From: Corynebacterium sp.
GTDB taxonomy: Bacteria > Actinomycetota > Actinomycetes > Mycobacteriales > Mycobacteriaceae
Assembly: GCA_030530875.1 (NCBI GenBank)
Contig: JAUMUD010000012.1
Location: 1 to 56,032 of the forward strand
Direction of reading: 5' to 3'
Length of the DNA stretch: 56,032 nucleotides
Each line of letters opens with the position of its first letter. Position 1 is the first letter of the stretch. The position numbers and the translations under genes were made by a program. Below are positions 9,337 to 15,392 of this stretch, piece after piece. The notes beneath the pieces are model-generated. The model did not search any database. It saw only the letters and a program-made list of their open reading frames with translations, and was not told where the DNA came from.

Positions 9337-10093
9337 ATGCGGCAAGGTGCTCAAAGCCGGCGGCCTTGAGAATGGTGCCAAGCCAACCGCGGCGGGGGTT
9401 ATCTGCAAGCACGCGGGGGTTATCCGTGACCACAAGGCAGTTTTCCACCTCACGCTTCTCCAGCAAAGTGGAGAGCTCGGAGCTGCTGAGGCTTAGCTGC
9501 GCATTGGTCTGTGCTTCGGTGAGATTATCCTCGCTCATGCTGATGACCAGCATGGTGGCTGCGGATTCGGTCCAGTGGCTAAGCAGCTGGGCAAAGGCGC
9601 GGCCGAGCAGTTGGCGGTCGGTCTCCTTGGGCTTACGCACCAGACTTTCGTGAATATTGCGCAGGGCCGCAATAAAAGGCACGGCGCTTGGTTTATCCAC
9701 GCGGGCATTGATGCGCACCATTGGGGATCCGGGGCGGGTGACCACCATCGCCTCGGGTTGCGGCGGGTTGAAAACCTGCGGGGGCGAAATCGGGTTTTGC
9801 ACATAGGCGGCAAAATCGGTGATCCCGAGTTTCTTCATGCGGCGCAGCATGGTCGCAATCTCATCAATGGATAGGTCCTGGGCGCTGCGGATGGCTGCTT
9901 CGGTTTCGGGATCTTGGAGGGCCTTACCGACGCATAAATACGAAGAGATTCTCTTTTTGCCCAGCGGGGTTGCCTCCCGAAGGCGACGGGTGGGGGTTTG
10001 TCTCGATGGATTTTCCTGGAGTACTCGCCAGAATTCCTTGGCCCCATCGAGTTCGGCCTCGTGAATTCTTCGGGCGATTCGTGTTAGTGTCAT
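9335..10093 (-). CDS. Unrecognised protein, convergent to pknB
   Basis: 252 residues with ordinary codon use for the window; not recognised. The N-terminal 100 residues are basic and helical, with a segment GKKRISSYLCVGKAL and then repeated acidic helices (DPETEAAIRSAQDLSIDEI) that loosely recall the DUF222 proteins of actinobacteria, but no HNH nuclease motif follows. The middle has RINARVDKPSAVPFI; the C-terminus is mixed alpha/beta. No signal peptide or membrane segment was seen. In M. tuberculosis trpG/pabA lies at this position between pknB and crgA; this protein is unrelated to it. Function unknown. Confidence 0.75.
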   Translation of the reverse strand: MTLTRIARRIHEAELDGAKEFWRVLQENPSRQTPTRRLREATPLGKKRISSYLCVGKALQDPETEAAIRSAQDLSIDEIATMLRRMKKLGITDFAAYVQNPISPPQVFNPPQPEAMVVTRPGSPMVRINARVDKPSAVPFIAALRNIHESLVRKPKETDRQLLGRAFAQLLSHWTESAATMLVISMSEDNLTEAQTNAQLSLSSSELSTLLEKREVENCLVVTDNPRVLADNPRRGWLGTILKAAGFEHLAA

Positions 10094-10286
10094 GGCTTCA
10101 GCTTAGGGAGGAAAATTGGGCCTTCGATGAGTATCTTTGGCCAGCCTGTGGAATCCACAGTTTGATAGAGTGAATGTTATCTAAGGGCACTTTTCTGTGG
10201 TATGGGGCCGGGTTCTAATGGTAAATTCGCTCGAAATTTGAGATAATGGGGAGAAAACATACTCGAGGAAAGTTAGGTGGAATTAG

Positions 10287-10556
10287 ATGCCGAAGTCAAA
10301 GGTGACGAAGAGCGCCACCCCGGCTCCTTCCGCAGCTTCCACAAGCCGCATTCCGGTGAAGATTAACTCCACCGGTACCCCAATGTGGTACAAGATCATT
10401 ATGTTTGGCCTTATGGTCCTCGGTCTTCTGTGGTTGGTTGTGAACTACTTGGCTGGTCCGCAGATTCCATTCATGCGTGAATTGAATCAGTGGAACTACG
10501 CCATTGGTTTTGGTCTATTCATCCTTGGTTTGGTGATGACCACCGGCTGGCGCTAA
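10287..10556 (+). CDS. crgA: CrgA, cell division membrane protein
   Basis: 89 residues: a Lys/Ser/Ala-rich cytoplasmic N-terminus, two transmembrane helices (about 34-52 and 68-85) and the signature spacing with WYK before helix one and NYAIGFG in helix two. CrgA of actinobacteria bridges FtsZ, FtsQ, FtsI and other septal proteins, and its place near pknB is conserved. A GGTGG site lies 7 bases before the ATG. A strong terminator follows. Confidence 0.93.
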   Translation: MPKSKVTKSATPAPSAASTSRIPVKINSTGTPMWYKIIMFGLMVLGLLWLVVNYLAGPQIPFMRELNQWNYAIGFGLFILGLVMTTGWR

Positions 10557-10569
10557 AGCCTGCAGGTTA

Positions 10570-10599
10570 GCCCGCTCCGAAAGGAGCGGGCATTTTTTT
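10570..10599 (+). terminator. Terminator of crgA
   Basis: A perfect 9-bp stem GCCCGCTCC/GGAGCGGGC with a GAAA tetraloop, then A and seven T. The last T bases are also the first bases of a DnaA box at 10598. Confidence 0.93.
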
Positions 10600-11571
10600 A
10601 TCCACAGTTTCCACAGGTTTATCCACAGGCTAGAAATTTTTGTAATTACAAAAATTTTTCCGGGCTTCGATCGAGTTTATCCACAGGCCCCTGTGGATAC
10701 TGTGGATAGAGCCATTGTTGCAGGTTATTGGGGGTAAATTTCCCGGAGTGCGGTTTTAGGGTGCAAACACAAGTTAATTACAAGAATTTTTGGGGCTCTG
10801 ATCTGCGATTTTTTGTAATTATGGCGATGAACTGGACTTTTTTAATAATATGCGGGGCCGGGGACTCGTCGGATTTTCCGACAAGATCACAAATTTCACT
10901 AATTCACATCCACCCTGTGAATTGCTGTGGATAAAGTGTAATTACAAAGCTCAGCGCGGGTGAATCCGAGTTTTCACAGCTGTTAATTTTGCAAATCTGT
11001 GCGGTTTTTGGCCACCCCCGATCCCAAAATTGTAATTACAAAAATGATTCAATCCTCGCAGGTCGTCATTTTTGGCATTTTTGATTCACAGTATCCACAG
11101 GTGCCTGTGGATAGAAGGTCCATGAAAGGGCCAAAATCACCAGCATAAACAGTTTTATCCACAGGGAGAAATGTACGTTTACCTGCGATAATGTCGTTTC
11201 TCCACAGATCAATTCACAATTCTGTGATCAATGAGGTTTGCGCTTCACACCCAAAGTTAATTACATCTTTGTAATTAAGCCCGGGTTTTCCACATTCTGT
11301 GATCAATTTTATCCACAGTCTGTGGATAACCCTGTGGATAATGACAAGAATCGGTCTGTGATCAGAGGCTGTGGAAGAAAATTGAAGAGCAGCGAAAGGC
11401 GGATTGAACTTTGGGTTTGAGCGAATTTTTGTGATTTATCCACAGCCTGTGGAAAAAACTGTGGATAAAGTGAATGACAAAAAATTATCCCCAGGCCCGG
11501 TGGATAAATCCATGAGCCTGGGGTCTAATAATTTTTGAGGTGATCCTAAATTTAGAGGAAACTGTGGATAA
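10598..11571. other. DnaA-box cluster, origin-like non-coding block
   Basis: About 950 bp without a credible gene between crgA and the rhomboid gene. Exact TTATCCACA boxes lie at 10598, 10619, 10677, 11155, 11309 and 11436 on the plus strand, and at 10926, 11321, 11333, 11460 and 11563 on the minus strand (lower coordinate given). One-mismatch boxes are at 10692, 10701, 11091, 11106, 11485 and 11499. Pairs face each other (10677/10692, 11309/11321, 11436/11460). Between them are AT-rich tracts (10634-10657, 10836-10852), three exact TGTAATTACA palindromes and three CTGTGATCA motifs. Box density, mixed orientation and AT-rich stretches are the usual marks of an origin or a DnaA-titration locus. 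Which one it is cannot be told from sequence alone. Confidence 0.85.
10634..10657. repeat. 24-bp palindrome centred on TGTAATTACA
   Basis: A perfect palindrome of 24 bp with core TGTAATTACA, flanked by T5 and A5 runs. The same 10-bp core recurs at 10937-10946, 11031-11040 and 28974-28983. Related GTTAATTACA half-matches occur at 10773, 11256 and 39998. It could be a regulator site or an unwinding element. Confidence 0.7.
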
Positions 11572-12235
11572 GACCGGGTTGTGAATAGACCAACCACAGC
11601 ATCACAATAATTAAGGCAATCAGCATAAAATACAGAACGCGTTTGAGGAAGCGAAGGGAGCGTCGAATAGCTAGGAGTAGGACCACGCCGATGCCGAAGC
11701 CGCCCATGTGCCCAGCCCAGGAAACACCGGGGCTAATGAAGGAAAAGGCCACGTTAATGAGCACATAAATAATAGGCGCGCGAAGATCCATGCGCTTGAG
11801 GGCCGCAACACCAATTAGCAGGACCATGAGGCTAAAGATAGCGCCCGAGGCACCCACAGTGGGCACATAGGGCTGTAGATAAGAAACCAGCGCGGAGGAA
11901 CCAAGGCCGCCGGTAAAGAAAGTCCCCGTAAAAATAGCGTGGCCGAGGCTGCGCTCAATCTCACGGCCAATGAGAAAGAGCATGACCGTATTCACAATGA
12001 GATGATCCGCGCCCTGATGGAGGAAGAGAGTGCCGATGGAGCGCAGCGGACCCAGCGGCGAACTTTCCATTGCCGGCATGGAGAGGACCATATGCTCGGC
12101 GAGGCTGGAATTTTGGAGATTATCCACAAAACTATGGGATTGGAGGGCAGTAATTAAATAAGTGACAATAATCAGCAGGCAGATGATGGTGGTTGCGGGT
12201 GCCTGGCGGTAAAGAATTTTCAAAGTTTTAGTCAT
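11552..12235 (-). CDS. Rhomboid family intramembrane serine protease
   Basis: 227 residues from the ATG at 12235. A longer reading from 12313 would run through the ppiA terminator and into ppiA, so it was not used. There are six or so membrane helices. The catalytic serine is in GASGAIFS, the histidine in SWAGHMGGFG, and the conserved Asn is in HLIVNT, so the Ser-His dyad looks intact. It cleaves membrane proteins; the substrate is unknown. No good ribosome-binding site was seen before the start, which follows the ppiA terminator by six bases. The last codons (LIHSF) are written by an exact DnaA box. Confidence 0.88.
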   Translation of the reverse strand: MTKTLKILYRQAPATTIICLLIIVTYLITALQSHSFVDNLQNSSLAEHMVLSMPAMESSPLGPLRSIGTLFLHQGADHLIVNTVMLFLIGREIERSLGHAIFTGTFFTGGLGSSALVSYLQPYVPTVGASGAIFSLMVLLIGVAALKRMDLRAPIIYVLINVAFSFISPGVSWAGHMGGFGIGVVLLLAIRRSLRFLKRVLYFMLIALIIVMLWLVYSQPGLIHSFL

Positions 12236-12240
12236 GATAG

Positions 12241-12268
12241 AAAAAACCCGCACCATTAAGGCGCGGGT
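12241..12268 (-). terminator. Terminator of ppiA
   Basis: On the minus strand ACCCGCGCC and GGTGCGGGT form a 9-bp stem with one G-T pair and a 5-base loop, followed by six T. It lies between ppiA and the rhomboid start, so the rhomboid gene may depend on read-through or on its own promoter. Confidence 0.88.
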
Positions 12269-12284
12269 GTGGGTGAAGGAGGCC

Positions 12285-12812
12285 TTAAGCCTCTTTGATC
12301 TCGATGGACTCAATAACTACTGGGTCAACCGGACGGTCGAAGCGATCCGTTGGGGTGGCGGCAATAGCATCCACAACCTTCTGGGACTCAGGGTCCGTAA
12401 CCTCACCGAAGATGGTGTGGTGATTGTTGAGGTGTGGGGTTGGGGCCACAGTAATGAAGAACTGGGAGCCGTTGGTATTTGGGCCCGCATTGGCCATGGC
12501 CAGCAGATATGGGGTGCCGAAGTTGAGCTCTGGGTGAAACTCATCCTCGAAGGAGTAACCTGGGCCGCCACGGCCGGTACCGGTTGGGTCACCGCCCTGA
12601 ATCATAAAGCCATCAATGACGCGGTGGAAAATAGCACCGTCATAGAATGGGCCCTCGGCGGTCTCCTTGGCATTCTGGGTGAAGTAGTCCTTCGTGCCCT
12701 GGGCAAGACCAATGAAATTAGCCACGGTCACTGGTGCATGGTTACCAAAGAGGTCGATGGAAATATCACCTCGGTTGGTATGCATGATCGCAGTAGCAGT
12801 CTTTTTCGTCAT
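12285..12812 (-). CDS. ppiA: PpiA, cyclophilin-type peptidyl-prolyl isomerase
   Basis: 175 residues from the ATG at 12812. The cyclophilin fold is clear: [14 protein letters not shown] contains the catalytic Arg, FEDE and [10 protein letters not shown] follow, then HHTIFGEV. It catalyses cis-trans isomerisation of prolyl bonds in the cytoplasm, as no signal peptide is present. The start was chosen because a TATGAT -10 lies 7 bases upstream, consistent with a leaderless transcript; a start four codons earlier (12824) lies inside that promoter. It sits between the CwsA-like gene and crgA as in mycobacteria. Confidence 0.93.
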   Translation of the reverse strand: MTKKTATAIMHTNRGDISIDLFGNHAPVTVANFIGLAQGTKDYFTQNAKETAEGPFYDGAIFHRVIDGFMIQGGDPTGTGRGGPGYSFEDEFHPELNFGTPYLLAMANAGPNTNGSQFFITVAPTPHLNNHHTIFGEVTDPESQKVVDAIAATPTDRFDRPVDPVVIESIEIKEA

Positions 12813-12825
12813 GACGACTATCATA
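12813..12825 (-). promoter_or_regulatory. Leaderless promoter of ppiA
   Basis: On the minus strand TATGAT (825 to 820) is followed by seven bases and then the ATG, so transcription would begin at the start codon. There is no Shine-Dalgarno sequence. The site is also part of a near-perfect palindrome GACTAT-C-ATAGTC that could be an operator. Confidence 0.5.
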
Positions 12826-12883
12826 GTCTACATAAGGGTATTTATGCACCCGAAGAAATGTGAATCAAGGAGGATTGTCCCTG

Positions 12884-13351
12884 ATGGTAGTAAAAACTGC
12901 TCTGCGTATTGTGCCTGCTTCTTTCCGCCTGGGCCGTTCGGTCCTGCGAATGCGCAAGGATCATCATTTGAAAAAGCTGGCAAAGGGTCTCGATCCTGAG
13001 TTCAAGGCGGTAGAATCTAATATTGGTGACCTTACTAGTCGTGCGCTCAAGAAGCTCAATGCTTCAACGGAAAAATCAACCGCTCTGGTAGCCGCGCTAC
13101 CAGCAGCTATCTCTAAGGAGGAAACCGTGGCTAAGAAATCTCGTTGCCACTCCAAGTGCAACCACAAGGCATGCAAGCTCGTGAAGCGTCTTGTGTTCTT
13201 CGGTGCCCTTGCCGCTGGCGCCTACTATGTCTCCCAGAAGCTTTTTGGCAAGCCAACCCAGTTCCCACCAGCCAATGACAACCAGGTCACTGGTGAGGAC
13301 AATCCTGGTGGCGGCAACTACGTCTTCAACACCAGCACCCAGCCTGAGTAA
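12884..13351 (+). CDS. CwsA-like membrane protein
   Basis: 155 residues from the ATG at 12884, which follows AAGGAGG by 10 bases; a GTG start at 12860 would put that site inside the gene. The N-terminal half is basic and helical. Then comes a Cys/His cluster CHSKCNHKAC, one transmembrane helix (about 103-120) and a polar Gly/Asn-rich tail. Position (between gyrA/tRNAs and ppiA) and layout match CwsA of mycobacteria, a small membrane protein tied to CrgA and peptidoglycan synthesis. Sequence similarity visible by eye is limited, so the name is by context. Confidence 0.65.
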   Translation: MVVKTALRIVPASFRLGRSVLRMRKDHHLKKLAKGLDPEFKAVESNIGDLTSRALKKLNASTEKSTALVAALPAAISKEETVAKKSRCHSKCNHKACKLVKRLVFFGALAAGAYYVSQKLFGKPTQFPPANDNQVTGEDNPGGGNYVFNTSTQPE

Positions 13352-13368
13352 TTTTCCAGGCACTGCTC

Positions 13369-13403
13369 GCCGGCCTTCCGCAACACGCGGGGTCGGCTTT
13401 TTT
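13369..13403 (+). terminator. Terminator after the CwsA-like gene
   Basis: A two-part stem: outer GCCGGCC/GGTCGGC (one G-T) and inner CCGC/GCGG, with loop AACAC, followed by six T. Confidence 0.88.
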
Positions 13404-13607
13404 CATACGTGGAATATTTCTCCCACTACTTGTTGCACACACTCTTGCATGTTTCGACGCCCCCGCAAGAAAAGGAACTGGTTCACACAGTACAGGGTTG
13501 AAGCAGATCGGATCACCCCGAAAATAGGTTATGCATAATCTACAGAAAGATGGAATAAACGCAGGGATTTGGCTGTTGTATGTTTTAAGGAATACTAGTA
13601 CGTAAGA

Positions 13608-13613
13608 TATAAT
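13608..13613 (+). promoter_or_regulatory. -10 element upstream of the secreted protease
   Basis: A consensus TATAAT hexamer 62 bases before the protease ATG, in the 320-base gap after the CwsA-like terminator. No clear -35 was seen. The rest of the gap shows no gene. Confidence 0.55.
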
Positions 13614-13674
13614 GAGGGTGAATTGCAGAAGCTCTGGACCGCAGAAACAAAAGGAGGCACGTATTAAAACTCTA

Positions 13675-14595
13675 ATGCGTTGCACTGCCATGCTTTCTGC
13701 GACTGTTTTGGCAGCTGCTTCTATTCTCAGCCCACTGGAAATTTCCACAGCAGCAGAAAACCCGGATTTCAGGGTTAATAATGCTGATGAATTTGATTCG
13801 GCGCAGCCCTCGGGTGCTGTTCCAACCTGGTATGCGCAGTTTTTTGGTGGCTCCGCGGCCTTCTGTACCGGCTCCCTAATTGCAGAGAGTTGGGTGCTCA
13901 CAGCTAAGCACTGTGAGGGCAATGTGACTAAGTCCATCAACTATAACTTTGCATCTATCAAGTTCGGTCCGGATCTTTCTGTTTCCCGTACCCCTGATGC
14001 CATGGTGGAGATCGACGGTGCCGATATTATGCTCGTGCACCTGAGTTCCCCAGTCACGGGTATGGGCATTGCCAATTTTGCCAATTGGGATGACTATACG
14101 GATGCCACGAAGACTCACTACGGTGTGGAAAAACTGAAACTTCCAACTAAATATATGACCACCTATTCCTTCGGTGCGGGTGGTTATGCCAATACCAAGG
14201 CGATCAATAAGGTTTTTGGTCAGCCAGTTGAACGCAGCAGTGATAAATGGACGGTGAAGTTCTCCTTCGCCTCCAACGATGGTAAGACCAATGTCTATAC
14301 GGGCTTCCAGGTCAAATCGGTTGATAGTAATACCTATAAGGCCGGTGACTCCGGTGGTCCTACCATTGATGCGGCTGGCACCATTATGGGCATTATGGCC
14401 GGCGGTGGTGGCAAGGACTCCTCGGATAAAGCTACCATCTCCATTATTCAGACGGACCAGTACAATGCCATCCAGGACGTGCTCAGCGGTAAGACGGCCT
14501 ATACGGTACTGACCACGGCCGCAGCTGCGAATAATACTGCGGATCCAAACCAGGTCGTTCCACCGCCAAGGAGCGGTAGTTCCCTCTTCGGTTAA
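13675..14595 (+). CDS. Secreted trypsin-like serine protease
   Basis: 306 residues with a signal peptide (hydrophobic core to about residue 20, probable cleavage after an Ala-Ala near 25). The S1 family triad is present: His in LTAKHC (about residue 77), Asp in DIMLVHL (about 118) and Ser in GDSGGPT (about 225). The two Cys of the His loop (FCTG and KHC) can form the standard disulfide. The C-terminus is Pro-rich with no sorting signal, so the enzyme is probably released. The strong AAGGAGG at 13651 is 17 bases from this ATG; an ATT codon at 13663 would sit at ideal spacing and cannot be excluded as the start. A monocistronic unit. Confidence 0.88.
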   Translation: MRCTAMLSATVLAAASILSPLEISTAAENPDFRVNNADEFDSAQPSGAVPTWYAQFFGGSAAFCTGSLIAESWVLTAKHCEGNVTKSINYNFASIKFGPDLSVSRTPDAMVEIDGADIMLVHLSSPVTGMGIANFANWDDYTDATKTHYGVEKLKLPTKYMTTYSFGAGGYANTKAINKVFGQPVERSSDKWTVKFSFASNDGKTNVYTGFQVKSVDSNTYKAGDSGGPTIDAAGTIMGIMAGGGGKDSSDKATISIIQTDQYNAIQDVLSGKTAYTVLTTAAAANNTADPNQVVPPPRSGSSLFG

Positions 14596-14600
14596 GCCTC

Positions 14601-14632
14601 ACACCCCAGAGATTCTCTGGGGTGTATTTCTT
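14601..14632 (+). terminator. Terminator of the protease gene
   Basis: A perfect 11-bp stem ACACCCCAGAG/CTCTGGGGTGT with a three-base loop, followed by ATTTCTTT. Confidence 0.88.
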
Positions 14633-14657
14633 TGGCCTGAGTTTGTGCGGACATAGC

Positions 14658-14690
14658 AAAAAAGCTCCTCCGGCCTAAACCGAAGGAGCT
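14658..14690 (-). terminator. Terminator of the tRNA-Ile/tRNA-Ala unit
   Basis: On the minus strand an 11-bp stem (AGCTCCTTCGG with CCGGAGGAGCT, one T-G pair), loop TTTAGG, then six T. It lies 7 bases after the tRNA-Ala end. Confidence 0.88.
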
Positions 14691-14696
14691 TATCTG

Positions 14697-14769
14697 TGGA
14701 GCATAGGAGAATCGAACTCCTGACCCTCTGCTTGCAAAGCAGATGCTCTACCAACTGAGCTAATGCCCC
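14697..14769 (-). tRNA. tRNA-Ala (anticodon TGC)
   Basis: 73-nt cloverleaf with acceptor GGGGCAT/ATGCTCC, D-arm GCTCAGTTGGTAGAGC, anticodon loop TTTGCAA (TGC) and T-loop GTTCGATTC. CCA is not encoded. Transcribed after gyrA-DUF3566 as in mycobacteria. Confidence 0.96.
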
Positions 14770-14818
14770 GTGCAACGAGATTTAACTTTACTCTCTTTCG
14801 AGAATTTTGTCAAATCCG

Positions 14819-14892
14819 TGGGCCTAGCAAGACTCGAACTTGCGACCTCTTCATTATCAGTGAAGCGCTCTAACCACCTGAGCTATAGGCCC
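14819..14892 (-). tRNA. tRNA-Ile (anticodon GAT)
   Basis: 74-nt cloverleaf with acceptor GGGCCTA/TAGGCCC, anticodon loop CTGATAA (GAT) and T-loop GTTCGAGTC. It lies 49 bases upstream of tRNA-Ala and is probably co-transcribed with it. Confidence 0.96.
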
Positions 14893-15000
14893 TTTGGACA
14901 AGCAATTACATTACAGGACTTCCAGAAAATCACCAAATCCGCAGGTTAATGCCAGTGCGCGGCAAGCATGGTTAAGGGCTCATAGTTGTCACACCGGGCT

Positions 15001-15037
15001 AAAAAAATTCCTCCTGTGGTCTTTACCACGGGAGGAA
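15001..15037 (-). terminator. Terminator of gyrA-DUF3566
   Basis: On the minus strand a 13-bp stem (TTCCTCCCGTGGT with ACCACAGGAGGAA, one mismatch) with loop AAAG and seven T. It separates the gyrA unit from the tRNAs. Confidence 0.9.
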
Positions 15038-15044
15038 AATTTTT

Positions 15045-15392
15045 CTAGTTGCGGTGTTCTTCGAGGACGACAACCACGCCGCCGAAGATACTCACCAGAG
15101 AGTTATAGATGAGCGCCACTAGAGGGCTAAGAATAATCACGCAGAGGGCGAGCAGAAGCCCCAGACCACCGGCCACACTGATGACAGTGCCGTAGCCGAT
15201 GACGGCGTCGCCACCGACCGAACCAATGAGGCTATTAATCTTATCCCAGATGCCCACAGCCGACATGGCAAAGTAGAGCAGGGTTACGCAGAGAATCCAC
15301 GCAGCCAGGCCCACAATGGACAAAGTCAGCGCCACACGGAAAACCGAGCCAGGGGCGATATGGCGGACAACAACGCGGGAACGCAGTGCCAT
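15045..15392 (-). CDS. DUF3566 transmembrane protein
   Basis: 115 residues with two transmembrane helices (about 19-45 and 67-93) and the family's start RSRVVVRHIAPGSVFR, which matches DUF3566 proteins encoded directly after gyrA in the Mycobacteriales. The ATG shares a base with the gyrA stop (TAATG), so the two are translationally coupled. Molecular role not established; the coupling suggests a membrane partner produced with gyrase. Confidence 0.88.
   Translation of the reverse strand: MALRSRVVVRHIAPGSVFRVALTLSIVGLAAWILCVTLLYFAMSAVGIWDKINSLIGSVGGDAVIGYGTVISVAGGLGLLLALCVIILSPLVALIYNSLVSIFGGVVVVLEEHRN

Noticed and set aside
10728-10934. 68-residue open frame in the DnaA-box block
   Set aside because: Start and end fall in box and palindrome sequence; no ribosome-binding site and no domain. 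A second frame at 11238-11420 was rejected for the same reasons.
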